Position numbers and translations under genes: made by a program. Below, one piece after another: positions 9,851-17,495 of a stretch of 64,000 nt of DNA. Within the stretch, counting starts at the first letter, position 1; each line of letters opens with the position of its first letter. The stretch is taken from assembly GCF_002160825.1 (NCBI RefSeq), contig NZ_NFLI01000005.1, positions 124,001 to 188,000 on the forward strand. Direction: 5' to 3'. The notes below the pieces were generated by a model. The model searched no databases and had not been told where the DNA came from. It was given only the letters and a program-made list of their open reading frames with translations. This DNA comes from Lachnoclostridium sp. An131 (GTDB taxonomy: Bacteria; Bacillota; Clostridia; Lachnospirales; Lachnospiraceae).

Positions 9851-10504
9851 CTATCCCTCCAGACGGTAGCCCACCTTATATACGGTCACAATTTTGTCTT
9901 CCCAGCCTACCTTTTTTCTCATGCGCTGCACATGGAGATCAACCGTCCGGCTGTCTCCCATATACTCTCCGCCCCAAATCCGCTCATAGATGGTCTCCCG
10001 GTACAGCGCGATATTTTTATTCCGTACAAACAGGAGCAGCAGCTCATACTCCTTCTTGGTCAGATTCACTGGAACTCCGTTCTTTTTCACAGTCCGGGAA
10101 GCCGTATCAATCACCAAATCCCCTTCTGTGAGAATCTGCTCCGTCTTATGATAGCGGCGCAGAACCGTCTCCACACGGGCCAGAAGCTCAATGATTTCAA
10201 AGGGCTTTGTCAGATAATCATCCGCCCCGAGCCGAAGCCCCTTTACCCGATCCGTCACGGAAGCCTTTGCGGTCAGAAAGATAACCGGAATCTCCAGAGG
10301 CGCGATATAGCTCATCAGCTCATATCCGTCCACCCTGGGAAGCATCACGTCCAGAAGAATCAAATCATAGGGCTTCCCCTCCAGCGCGTCTGCAGCCGCC
10401 ATGCCGTCATAAACGCAGTCGCATGCATAGCCAGCCTTCCTCAGATTGACCACTATCAGATTGGAAATTGCCTGTTCATCCTCTACCACCAGAATCCGTA
10501 TCAT
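9851..10504 (-). CDS. OmpR/PhoB-family response regulator
   Basis: Two-domain DNA-binding regulator of 217 residues. The receiver domain has the acidic pair VEDE, phospho-acceptor Asp52 in LILLDVMLPR and the switch Lys in YLTKPFE. It is followed by a winged helix with the GDSRTVDLHVQRMRKKVG recognition region. Two ATGs are possible. The one at 10504 is seven bases from GAGGGG, whereas the one at 10510 is only one base away, so the shorter form was chosen. It is the first gene of the operon with the kinase and the unknown membrane protein. Confidence 0.95.
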   Translation of the reverse strand: MIRILVVEDEQAISNLIVVNLRKAGYACDCVYDGMAAADALEGKPYDLILLDVMLPRVDGYELMSYIAPLEIPVIFLTAKASVTDRVKGLRLGADDYLTKPFEIIELLARVETVLRRYHKTEQILTEGDLVIDTASRTVKKNGVPVNLTKKEYELLLLFVRNKNIALYRETIYERIWGGEYMGDSRTVDLHVQRMRKKVGWEDKIVTVYKVGYRLEG

Positions 10505-10717
10505 TGTCATGCCCCTCTCATCTGTCAGACTTTCCCCTGCCGGGAACTATGTCTATTCTGCATCACGATTGTATCATATTTGCATCACTCACAAAAGGGA
10601 AAAGGCTTCATAAAATATATCAGACAAAGGGCCGCAGCTTTCGCCGCTTCAGACGCTCGCCTGCTCTGGCGGCACAAGCCTGTATGGCTCTGGAAAAACA
10701 AAAAAGGAGGCATTTCC

Positions 10718-11485
10718 ATGAATCCCCTGCTGAAGCTTTCTCATGTCAGCTTCTCCTATCATGAGGCAGAGGGCGAAACCCCGGCGCTTTCCGATATCTC
10801 TTTTTCACTGGAAGCCGGAAAATTTCTTGCCATCGTGGGGCCCAGCGGATGCGGCAAATCTACGCTGCTTTCCCTTATCTGCGGTCTTCTTGTACCGGAA
10901 GAAGGAAGCATCTCCCTTCTTGGCCTCCCGCTTAAGGAGGCCCGGGCCAATATCGGCTATATGCTGCAAAGGGATCACCTTTTTGAATGGCGCACCATCT
11001 ACAGCAACGTAGTGCTGGGTCTGGAAATACAGAAAAAAATGACGCCTGAGCGCCTGAAAAGCGTCGATTCCATGCTGGAGACCTACGGCCTCTCGGAATT
11101 TCGCGGCGCCAGGCCCTCGCAGCTCTCCGGCGGCATGCGCCAGCGAGCCGCCCTGATCCGCACTCTGGCCCTGGAGCCGGACCTGCTGCTTCTGGATGAG
11201 CCCTTTTCCGCTCTGGATTATCAGACGCGGCTTTCCGTCTGCGACGATATCTATGAAATCATCAAAAAGGAAGAGAAAACTGCCATTCTTGTCACCCACG
11301 ATCTCTCGGAGGCCATCAGCGTCGCCGACCAGATCCTCGTGCTTACGAGCCGCCCCGGGCAGATACAAAAAGAAGTCCCCATCCATTTTTCCATGGAGAA
11401 GCGGACGCCCATGCAGACCCGGAGCGCGCCTGAATTTCAGGAGTATTTCAATCTTATATGGAAGGAGCTGAACACCCATGCCTGA
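10718..11485 (+). CDS. ABC transporter ATPase of the nitrate/sulfonate/thiamine-precursor type
   Basis: Energises import through the adjacent permease. The 255-residue protein has Walker A GPSGCGKST, the signature LSGGMRQRAALIR, Walker B LLLLDEPFSALD and the H-loop VTHDLSEA, typical of the TauB/SsuB/ThiZ branch. The ATG at 10718 sits behind AAGGAGG. The reading frame is open far upstream without a ribosome site and overlaps the regulator, so a longer form is unlikely. Substrate cannot be fixed from sequence. No TPP riboswitch was visible in the 200-base leader. Confidence 0.9.
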   Translation: MNPLLKLSHVSFSYHEAEGETPALSDISFSLEAGKFLAIVGPSGCGKSTLLSLICGLLVPEEGSISLLGLPLKEARANIGYMLQRDHLFEWRTIYSNVVLGLEIQKKMTPERLKSVDSMLETYGLSEFRGARPSQLSGGMRQRAALIRTLALEPDLLLLDEPFSALDYQTRLSVCDDIYEIIKKEEKTAILVTHDLSEAISVADQILVLTSRPGQIQKEVPIHFSMEKRTPMQTRSAPEFQEYFNLIWKELNTHA

Positions 11486-12311
11486 ACCCTCCGCCGCCCA
11501 GCGGCGTTTCTTAAAAAAACGGCAGCAAAAAATGCGGACCGTCACCCTGGTCCGCATTCTGATTTTTCTGGCCTTCCTCCTTCTCTGGGAGGCAAGCGCC
11601 AGGCTGAATCTAATCGACGCCTTTATCTTCAGCAGCCCCACACGGGTCGCCGAAGCCTTTCTCTCCATGGCGGCAGACGGCTCCATCTTCCGGCACACCG
11701 GCATTTCGCTTCTGGAAACTCTGATAAGCTTTTTCCTTGTCTTTGCCGTCAGCATCCTGATCTCGGTGCTGCTGTGGATGAGCCGGTCCCTGTCCCGGAT
11801 CCTGGAGCCCTATCTGGTGGTGCTGAACAGCCTGCCAAAATCAGCCCTGGCTCCGCTCCTTATCGTATGGCTGGGCGCCAACATGCGGACCATCATAGTC
11901 GCCGGCATGTCTGTAGCCGTGTTCGGAAGCATTCTTACGATTTACACCGGCTTTCAGGAGGTAGATCCGGAGAAAGCAAAGCTCATCTATACCCTGGGCG
12001 GTCGAAAAAAGGACGTACTCTCCAAGGTTATTCTGCCCGGATCCGTACCCGTCTTTCTGAACACCATGAAGGTCAACATCGGCCTCTGCCTCGTCGGCGT
12101 CATCATCGGCGAATTTATCGGAAGCCGGGAGGGACTGGGATACCTCATCATTTACGGAAGCCAGGTCTTTCAGCTCGACCTGGTGCTGATGTCCATCGTG
12201 ATTCTCTGTATTCTGGCCATGTGCCTGTACCAGTGCCTGAATATGGCGGAAAGGCTGTACCTGAAAAAATCTCAGCTTCCGGAACAGGCTTCCGCACACA
12301 AAAATGTATGA
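11478..12311 (+). CDS. ABC transporter permease of the SsuC/TauC/ThiX type
   Basis: Integral membrane partner of the preceding ATPase: 277 residues, about six membrane segments, and the EAA loop region GGRKKDVLSKVILPGSVPVF that contacts the ATPase. Its start overlaps the ATPase gene by eight bases (ATG at 11478), indicating coupling. In this family the third gene normally encodes a periplasmic-type binding protein, but none follows. The next genes run in the opposite direction. It is therefore either an incomplete system or one served by a binding protein elsewhere. Confidence 0.88.
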   Translation: MPEPSAAQRRFLKKRQQKMRTVTLVRILIFLAFLLLWEASARLNLIDAFIFSSPTRVAEAFLSMAADGSIFRHTGISLLETLISFFLVFAVSILISVLLWMSRSLSRILEPYLVVLNSLPKSALAPLLIVWLGANMRTIIVAGMSVAVFGSILTIYTGFQEVDPEKAKLIYTLGGRKKDVLSKVILPGSVPVFLNTMKVNIGLCLVGVIIGEFIGSREGLGYLIIYGSQVFQLDLVLMSIVILCILAMCLYQCLNMAERLYLKKSQLPEQASAHKNV

Positions 12312-12353
12312 TACGCTGCCTGCAGAAGCTGACAGAACCGTACCGAACAATCA

Positions 12354-12373
12354 GGAGGCGCTTTCGCGCCTCC
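12354..12373. terminator. Perfect GC-rich hairpin between convergent units
   Basis: GGAGGCGC-TTTC-GCGCCTCC is a perfect 8-bp stem with a four-base loop, 42 bases after the permease stop and 78 bases from the convergent minus-strand operon end. T-runs are lacking on both sides, so it is a probable but weak bidirectional terminator. Confidence 0.5.
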
Positions 12374-12451
12374 CTGTCAAAGGCTGCCCGGATAAAAACC
12401 TGTCTGGAGTTAAACTATTTCCTCTCTTAATTCTCTCAGACCGGTACCGGA

Positions 12452-12823
12452 TTATTCCGTCTCTTCCATAAAGCTTATGGGAATGTCCACTCTCTTTCCA
12501 CAGTGAGGACATATGCCTTTATAGACAGGACCATCCATGCTGTTGATTCTCTGATACATATCCTGAAGATATGCCAGATCCATTGTATAGAGCCCTTCAA
12601 TCACATGCGTATCTACAGACGGAAGATTTCCCAGCTTCGTTATCACCCGGGAAAGAAGAAGCACTGTCAGATATCCCGGATTCTGCTGCACTCTCGGATC
12701 CTTAAGCGGCAAAATCTCATCTGCGGCATTTGCCAGACGCATCACTCCTGTCCTGTGAATATTTCCATCACTATCCACGTATCCTCTTGGAAGCGTAAAC
12801 GAATATTCTGTCTTAAATTCCAT
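12452..12823 (-). CDS. Phage-tail/contractile-injection-system tail-assembly-like protein with zinc ribbon
   Basis: A 123-residue protein whose start, FTLPRGYVDSDGNIHRTGVM, and the following RLANAADEI...DPRVQQNPGYL...LSRVITKLG...DLAYLQDMYQRIN pattern match what I remember of the small tail-assembly protein in extracellular contractile injection system clusters. The C-terminus has one CPHCG knuckle (half of a zinc ribbon). No sheath, tube, baseplate or other phage gene is present in the window, so it is an orphan here. It is the last gene of a minus-strand set with a 101-residue unknown protein and a DUF815 ATPase. The identification is by motif memory only; the function in this setting is not known. 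Confidence 0.5.
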   Translation of the reverse strand: MEFKTEYSFTLPRGYVDSDGNIHRTGVMRLANAADEILPLKDPRVQQNPGYLTVLLLSRVITKLGNLPSVDTHVIEGLYTMDLAYLQDMYQRINSMDGPVYKGICPHCGKRVDIPISFMEETE

Positions 12824-12860
12824 AGTATTTATCTCCCGTATCTGAAAATTTATGACTCAA

Positions 12861-13166
12861 TCAGCTGTTTTCATCCTGCAAGGCTCTCAGCACCGCCAGA
12901 ATATAAGGCACTCCAAAGAGATTCAGCGATTTCGGTCCGGTGATGGCCGCCGGGTTCTCCTGGATCCGTTCCAGGGCGCGGCTCATCGTAGCCCTGGTAA
13001 TTGTCTTCATCCTCCGGTCAACCACCATCTCTCCGCCCCGTATTTCATAGGTAAACGGAAGTCCCTTCGCCGTATAAAAGGTCTGATGCTGGCGTTCCCC
13101 GATGCGTCTCCAAAGCTCTTCCATACTCCAGTCAAGCACCGGGCTTTTTTCCATGCTTTCTCCCAT
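12861..13166 (-). CDS. Conserved protein of unknown function, 101 residues
   Basis: I do not recognise a named domain. The protein contains MEELWRRIGERQHQTFYTA and GLPFTYEIRGGEMVVDRR. The Arg/Lys-rich ITRATMSRALERI stretch looks like a helical nucleic-acid or protein interaction surface. It lies 70 bases after the DUF815 ATPase stop and 37 bases before the tail-assembly-like gene, so all three are probably co-transcribed. Two starts are possible: ATG at 13166 (AAAGGAG four bases upstream) or 13154 (GGAG five bases upstream). The first was taken. A longer in-frame extension would overlap the ATPase gene. Confidence 0.7.
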   Translation of the reverse strand: MGESMEKSPVLDWSMEELWRRIGERQHQTFYTAKGLPFTYEIRGGEMVVDRRMKTITRATMSRALERIQENPAAITGPKSLNLFGVPYILAVLRALQDENS

Positions 13167-13236
13167 AAGGCTCCTTTCCGGCAGCAGCTCCCGCCTGCCG
13201 GGGCCGCTGCTCCTGCTGTCTCTGCTCTCCTGTCCT

Positions 13237-14553
13237 TCAGCCCTCTTCCCTCTTCCGGCCCGCCAGATAATTGATAAACTGCTGCGCCGTCCGCCCGGAA
13301 ATGCCGCCATGGCTCATCTCCCATTTGTTTGCCTCCGCGCAGAGCTCCTGCTCTGACAGCGTAATCTCCGGATACCGTTTCGCCAGCTCAGTCACAATGC
13401 GGAAATATTCCTTCTGCGTCGGCTTGGAGAAGCTGATAGTCACGCCAAACCGCGCGACCAGGGAAAGCTTCTCCTGCATGGTATCCGAGCGGTGCATGCC
13501 GTCGTCCTGCTCCATATCGCTCCGGTCGCTCCAGGTCTCACGGATGATATGGCGCCGGTTGGACGTAGCATAGATCAGCACATTGTCCGGCTTCGTCTCC
13601 ATACCTCCCTCAATGACCGCCTTCAGATACTTGTACTCGATCTCAAACTCCTCAAAGGACAGATCGTCCATATAAATGATAAAACGGTAGTTCCGGTTCT
13701 TAATCCGGGAAATCACCGCAGACAAATCCTGAAACTGATGCTTGTAGATCTCAATCATTCTCAGACCCTGATCGTAATACTCGTTCAGAATCGCCTTGAT
13801 GCTCGTGGATTTGCCTGTGCCGCTGTCTCCGAACAGCAGCACATTGTTCGCCGGAAGCCCACGGACAAACGCTTCCGTATTATCCACCAGCTTTTTCTTC
13901 TGAATCTCATAGCCAACCAGGTCATCAAGGACAACCCGCTCTGTATTATTGATTGGGAGAAGCTCCACACCGTCCCGGCCGCTCTGGATGCGAAAGGCTT
14001 TGTTCAGGCCAAACATGCCCACACCATAAGCCTTATAGAAATCCGTGATAATCTGGAAAATCTCTTCCTCATCCTTTGCGCCTTCAATCTGGCGGCTTAC
14101 TGCCTGTACCTTTTCGCTGACATTTTTATTGTACATGCGTTCCTTCTTTCCGATGGCCTTATAATGGCAAACCGTCGAAAAGCAGTCGATTCCCAGATCG
14201 CGCTCAATCGGGCCGAAATCAAAATCGAACAGATTTTTAAACACCCGGAAATCTCCCTTTGCAAAATGGTTGACGCTGCCGTCGTTGGCCCCCACCTTCT
14301 CGCTGGTCATGCTGAAAGAGTTTTCATTCGTCAGCAGGATAAACGTCAGGTAATTGTGCCAGAGGTTCTCGTCAAAGCCATAAAGAGTCGCCAGATCAAG
14401 CAGCGCCTTCATCTGCTCATAGATTCTCGTCGTCAGCTCCGCCCTGCTTCCGGCGCCATTTTCATAATCCTCAAAAATCCCCGAGAGCTTCCGCAGGATA
14501 CTGTCCCCGCCCAGGTCCCGGTATAATATCAGCTTTGCTACTTCCTTATACAT
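13237..14553 (-). CDS. DUF815-family AAA ATPase
   Basis: 438-residue P-loop ATPase. A helical N-terminal half of about 200 residues precedes the AAA core with Walker [14 protein letters not shown], Walker [16 protein letters not shown] and the arginine-finger region [14 protein letters not shown]815 proteins are soluble ATPases of unknown client, widespread in Clostridia and Proteobacteria. The ATG at 14553 follows GGAGACGGAG. The gene has its own predicted promoter at 14591-14619 and is divergent from csoR. Its operon partners suggest a remodelling role for the small protein encoded downstream; this is inference. Confidence 0.88.
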   Translation of the reverse strand: MYKEVAKLILYRDLGGDSILRKLSGIFEDYENGAGSRAELTTRIYEQMKALLDLATLYGFDENLWHNYLTFILLTNENSFSMTSEKVGANDGSVNHFAKGDFRVFKNLFDFDFGPIERDLGIDCFSTVCHYKAIGKKERMYNKNVSEKVQAVSRQIEGAKDEEEIFQIITDFYKAYGVGMFGLNKAFRIQSGRDGVELLPINNTERVVLDDLVGYEIQKKKLVDNTEAFVRGLPANNVLLFGDSGTGKSTSIKAILNEYYDQGLRMIEIYKHQFQDLSAVISRIKNRNYRFIIYMDDLSFEEFEIEYKYLKAVIEGGMETKPDNVLIYATSNRRHIIRETWSDRSDMEQDDGMHRSDTMQEKLSLVARFGVTISFSKPTQKEYFRIVTELAKRYPEITLSEQELCAEANKWEMSHGGISGRTAQQFINYLAGRKREEG

Positions 14554-14590
14554 ATTTTGCGCTCCGTCTCCTTTGTCTGTCTTTTCGCCT

Positions 14591-14619
14591 ATTATACCTC
14601 GATTCTCTCTCCCTGTCAT
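14591..14619 (-). promoter_or_regulatory. Sigma-A promoter of the DUF815 operon
   Basis: On the minus strand ATGACA (-35, five of six consensus bases) is separated by exactly 17 bases from a perfect TATAAT (-10), 38 bases upstream of the ATG. Confidence 0.75.
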
Positions 14620-14631
14620 GCTTTTCCTTAC

Positions 14632-14643
14632 CTCAGATCTGAG
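14632..14643. promoter_or_regulatory. Perfect 12-bp palindrome between divergent promoters
   Basis: CTCAGATCTGAG lies between the divergent DUF815 and csoR promoters, about 12 bases beyond the -35 of one and 42 beyond the other. It could be an operator; no regulator is assigned. Confidence 0.3.
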
Positions 14644-14685
14644 AAAACGCAGGAAACAGCGCATCCTGCACAAGGGAACATCTTC

Positions 14686-14714
14686 TTGACAGCCTCCCGG
14701 ATTCCCCCTATAAT
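14686..14714 (+). promoter_or_regulatory. Perfect consensus sigma-A promoter of csoR
   Basis: TTGACA at 14686-14691 and TATAAT at 14709-14714 with a 17-base spacer, a full match to the vegetative consensus. The csoR start is 69 bases downstream. No copy of the TATACC...GGTATA operator seen upstream of the ATPase gene is present here. Confidence 0.88.
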
Positions 14715-14783
14715 TTATCTGTATTCCCCGGCGCCGTGCTTTTTTACCGGTCCGCCGGCAGCAGATAAGGAGGCAGGCGCATT

Positions 14784-15059
14784 ATGAGACAATGTATGGA
14801 CGCAGACAATCTGCACCGCAGGCTGAAAAAAATCATCGGGCAGGTTCAGGCCATCGACCGTATGGTAGACGAGGACGTTCCCTGCGAGGATATGCTCGCG
14901 CAGATCAATGCAGCCAAATCTGCTCTCCATAAGGTAGGGCAGATCGTTCTGGAGGGCCATATCCAGCACTGTGTCCGGGACGGCATTGAGCACGGGGATG
15001 TAGATAAGACGATAGAGAATTTTACCAAGGCCGTAGAGCGGTTTGCGAATATGGGATAA
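14784..15059 (+). CDS. csoR: CsoR/FrmR-family metal-sensing repressor
   Basis: Small all-helical repressor of 91 residues that releases DNA on binding metal. The copper-type ligand set C-x24-H-x3-C is present as Cys34, His59 and Cys63 (GHIQHC), pointing to Cu(I) sensing as in CsoR rather than formaldehyde (FrmR). The start has AAGGAGG upstream. It is followed by a strong terminator and, 300 bases on, by a P-type ATPase whose promoter carries two inverted repeats. Control of that ATPase is the obvious role. Ni(II) sensors of this family carry an additional His, not evaluated here. Confidence 0.9.
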   Translation: MRQCMDADNLHRRLKKIIGQVQAIDRMVDEDVPCEDMLAQINAAKSALHKVGQIVLEGHIQHCVRDGIEHGDVDKTIENFTKAVERFANMG

Positions 15060-15067
15060 AACAAAAA

Positions 15068-15106
15068 TGCTGCACTGAGCTGTCCAGGCCCGTGCAGTAT
15101 TTTTTT
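15068..15106. terminator. Bidirectional intrinsic terminator after csoR
   Basis: TGCTGCAC pairs with GTGCAGTA (one G-U pair) over a 16-base loop, followed by seven T on the plus strand. On the minus strand the same stem is followed by TTTTTGTTTT, so it also closes the small minus-strand unit at 15134-15240. Confidence 0.85.
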
Positions 15107-15133
15107 GATTAAAAAACATATGTGCTCTGTTCT

Positions 15134-15187
15134 TTATCTCTTCGTATAATTTTTCAGCATCTGTATCAATTCTTCATCTTTCTGCAT
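15134..15187 (-). CDS. Possible 17-residue peptide gene in its own transcription unit
   Basis: A 17-codon frame, MQKDEELIQMLKNYTKR, begins at ATG 15187 with GGGAGG eight bases upstream. A predicted promoter (TTGTGT-17-TATAAT at 15212-15240) lies just upstream and the shared terminator at 15068-15106 lies just downstream. The peptide is charged and could form one amphipathic helix. It sits between a metal repressor and a metal ATPase. Nothing is known to me about its function; it could also be a regulatory transcript in which translation is incidental. Confidence 0.45.
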   Translation of the reverse strand: MQKDEELIQMLKNYTKR

Positions 15188-15211
15188 TTTTCTTCCTCCC
15201 ACTCCAAGCTC

Positions 15212-15240
15212 ATTATACGCTTTTTTCTGCTGATACACAA
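15212..15240 (-). promoter_or_regulatory. Predicted promoter of the 17-residue peptide unit
   Basis: Minus strand TTGTGT (15235-15240), 17-base spacer, perfect TATAAT (15212-15217). It is divergent from the ATPase promoter, with 32 bases between the two -35 boxes. Confidence 0.6.
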
Positions 15241-15272
15241 TATTTTCCCTGCCCGGCGCATAAAATCTCCGC

Positions 15273-15302
15273 TTGACACCTATACCCGTACAGGTATATA
15301 GT
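15273..15302 (+). promoter_or_regulatory. Promoter of the metal P-type ATPase
   Basis: TTGACA (15273-15278) and TATAGT (15297-15302) with an 18-base spacer. The first CsoR-like inverted repeat fills the spacer, so a bound repressor would block polymerase. Confidence 0.75.
15281..15298. promoter_or_regulatory. CsoR-like operator 1
   Basis: TATACC-CGTACA-GGTATA: 6-bp arms, 6-base spacer, located between -35 and -10 of the ATPase promoter. It is the same design as operator 2 and probably the binding site of the CsoR encoded 220 bases upstream. Confidence 0.72.
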
Positions 15303-15317
15303 AATTGCATAAGAACC

Positions 15318-15335
15318 TATACCCCTATAGGTATA
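15318..15335. promoter_or_regulatory. CsoR-like operator 2
   Basis: TATACC-CCTATA-GGTATA, identical arms to operator 1 and centred 37 bp downstream of it, in the early leader just before the ribosome site. Confidence 0.72.
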
Positions 15336-15357
15336 TAGAAGGAAAAGGAGTTCTCGC

Positions 15358-17256
15358 ATGAAACATTTTACAAACAAGCTGGAAGCTTTTCTGGGACTTG
15401 GCGGTACAAAAAAGGATATTGTACTGCTCATTATTTCCGGAGCATTCCTGCTTTTAAGCATTCTCGATCTGCTTCCGCTGCCCTTCGACGCAGCCTGGAT
15501 CGCTATTATTCTCTGCGGCGTCCCGATCATTCTGGAAGCCTTCATCGGCCTTGTCACCGCCTTTGACATCAAAGCCGACGTTCTGGTATCCCTGGCGCTG
15601 ATTGCATCCGTCTGCATCGGAGAGGATTTCGCAGCCGGAGAGGTGGCCTTTATCATGCAGCTCGGCGGCCTTCTGGAAGAGCTGACCGTGGCAAAGGCCC
15701 GGGCCGGAATCGAAAAGCTCGTAAAGCTCACTCCCCGGACCGCCAGAATCCTCACAGCGGATGGTGAAAAAACAGTTCCGGCAGAAGAAGTGCAGGTCGG
15801 CGACCGGATCCGCGTGCTTCCGGGAGAGACCGTACCGGTAGACGGCCGGATCCTGTCCGGCCAGACCTCAGTCAACCAGGCAGTCATGACAGGAGAATCC
15901 CTGCCGGTAGACAAGGCGGCAGGCGATGAGGTATCCAGCGGAACCGTCAACCAGTTCGGAGCCTTCGAAATGGAAGCGGTAAAGGTGGGAGAAGACAGCT
16001 CCATCCAGCGGATGATCCGTCTGGTTCAGTCTGCAGACGCCGGCAAGGCCAAAATCGTAAGCCTGGCGGACCGCTGGGCTACCTGGGTTGTCATCATCGC
16101 CCTGACGGCAGCCCTTCTGACCTGGCTGTTCTCCGGGGAGGTCATACGCGCCGTCACGATCCTTGTTGTGTTCTGTCCCTGCGCTATGGTTCTTGCCACT
16201 CCCACCGCTATCATGGCCGCCATCGGAAACGCCACGCGCCATGGCTTTCTGGTCCGGGAGGGCGACGCGCTGGAACGGCTGGCGGCAGTCAGACGGATCG
16301 CGTTTGACAAGACCGGCACCCTGACCTACGGAAACCCCAAGGTCACTGCCATAAAAAGCCTGCTGCCGGATCTGAGCGAAACCAGGCTCTTTGCCCTCGC
16401 CGCAGCTGCGGAGCAGTTCTCCGAGCACCCTCTTGGAAAAGCCGTTCTCCGCGATTTCCGGACCCGGCAGGATCGCCCCCGGGGGCAGGCCGCTCTCCTG
16501 CCTGCGGAGGATTTCCGGATGATGCCGGGGCAGGGAGTCTCCGCCCGGATCGAAGGGCACACCGTTCTGGCCGGAAACCTGGCCATGCTGCGGGAAGGCT
16601 GCTCCAAGCTGCCTTCGGATCTCTCCGCACAGACAGATATCTGGCTGGAAAAGGGCTGCACTCTGATCTATCTGGCGGTGGACGGCCAGGCCGCCGGATA
16701 TCTGGCACTCGCCGACACTGTCCGCCCGGAAAGCGCGCAGATGCTGAGCCGCCTGAAGGCTCTCGGCGTGCAGCCGGTGCTTCTGACCGGCGACCATGGA
16801 AACGCGGCGCGCACCATCGCCGGAGAGCTTGGCATCGACGATGTGAGGGCAAACTGCCTTCCCGAGGACAAGCTGACGCTCATTGATGCATTCCAGAAAA
16901 ACAGCGAGGCTGTCTGCATGATTGGGGACGGGATCAACGATGCCCCCGCCCTGAAGAAAGCGGATGTAGGAATCGCCATGGGCGGAATCGGCAGCGACAT
17001 CGCCGTGGATGCCGCGGACATCGCGCTTGTGGACGACCAGGTACAGGAGCTTCCACACCTGCTGGCACTGTCCCGCCGCATGATGGTTACCATCAAGTGC
17101 AACCTGTCCTTCTCCCTCGGCCTGAATTTTCTCGCCATCATTCTGGCGATTACCGGCATTCTCGGGCCTGTGGCCGGGGCGCTGGTCCACAACGCCGGCT
17201 CTGTCGTCGTCATTCTGCATTCTGCACTGTTGCTGAAATGGAGGAAAAAGGACTGA
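15358..17256 (+). CDS. Heavy-metal-translocating P1B-type ATPase
   Basis: Exports a soft metal ion across the membrane. The 632-residue protein has the actuator loop TGES at 178-181, the metal-channel motif CPC at 273-275, the phosphorylated Asp317 in DKTGTLT, the SEHPLGKA nucleotide-site motif near 356 and the hinge GDGINDAPAL. There is no N-terminal metal-binding HMA domain, and the C-terminal helix ends HNAGSVVVILHSALLL. The CPC motif and CsoR control favour Cu(I). The C-terminal HNAGS helix is also seen in Zn/Cd pumps, so the metal is not settled. Confidence 0.92.
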   Translation: MKHFTNKLEAFLGLGGTKKDIVLLIISGAFLLLSILDLLPLPFDAAWIAIILCGVPIILEAFIGLVTAFDIKADVLVSLALIASVCIGEDFAAGEVAFIMQLGGLLEELTVAKARAGIEKLVKLTPRTARILTADGEKTVPAEEVQVGDRIRVLPGETVPVDGRILSGQTSVNQAVMTGESLPVDKAAGDEVSSGTVNQFGAFEMEAVKVGEDSSIQRMIRLVQSADAGKAKIVSLADRWATWVVIIALTAALLTWLFSGEVIRAVTILVVFCPCAMVLATPTAIMAAIGNATRHGFLVREGDALERLAAVRRIAFDKTGTLTYGNPKVTAIKSLLPDLSETRLFALAAAAEQFSEHPLGKAVLRDFRTRQDRPRGQAALLPAEDFRMMPGQGVSARIEGHTVLAGNLAMLREGCSKLPSDLSAQTDIWLEKGCTLIYLAVDGQAAGYLALADTVRPESAQMLSRLKALGVQPVLLTGDHGNAARTIAGELGIDDVRANCLPEDKLTLIDAFQKNSEAVCMIGDGINDAPALKKADVGIAMGGIGSDIAVDAADIALVDDQVQELPHLLALSRRMMVTIKCNLSFSLGLNFLAIILAITGILGPVAGALVHNAGSVVVILHSALLLKWRKKD

Positions 17257-17273
17257 CTCAGACTCCACTCAAA

Positions 17274-17315
17274 CCGGGATGGAAAAGCTGTTCATAGCTT
17301 CCGTCCCGGCTTTTT
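17274..17315 (+). terminator. Intrinsic terminator of the ATPase gene
   Basis: CCGGGATGGAA and TTCCGTCCCGG pair (one G-U) around a short loop and are followed by CTTTTTAT, 18 bases after the stop codon. Confidence 0.85.
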
Positions 17316-17444
17316 ATATGTCTTGTATAGCGCTGGTGCACCAGCGGACAATACGGTTCTTATACACCAACTCTGCCTATCCCGGCGGATTGCGTACGTT
17401 TTCCGGCAAGATATTAAGAATTTCTGAAGATTCCCGATCTCTGC

Positions 17445-17473
17445 TTGACATTTCCCGCATTGTGGATTATTGT
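17445..17473 (+). promoter_or_regulatory. Promoter of the GntR/ABC operon
   Basis: TTGACA (17445-17450), 17-base spacer, TATTGT (17468-17473). The -10 box lies inside the left arm of the operator palindrome. Confidence 0.75.
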
Positions 17474-17495
17474 ACTAATCACATAGTACAATAAT
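17466..17495. promoter_or_regulatory. YtrA-type operator, perfect 12-bp inverted repeat
   Basis: ATTATTGTACTA - ATCACA - TAGTACAATAAT: both arms match over all 12 bases. It overlaps the -10 box and the start of transcription, so binding of the GntR protein encoded downstream would repress its own operon. Confidence 0.82.

Noticed and set aside
9791-10717. Long upstream extension of the importer ATPase frame
   Set aside because: It overlaps the response regulator and its leader on the other strand, has no ribosome site or homology, and the ATG at 10718 has a proper AAGGAGG.
10505-10717. TPP or other riboswitch before the importer genes
   Set aside because: No CTGAGA/ACCTGA-type or other known aptamer core was visible.
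15868-17268. Minus-strand frame opposite the metal ATPase
   Set aside because: Antisense shadow; composition and lack of start signals argue against a gene.
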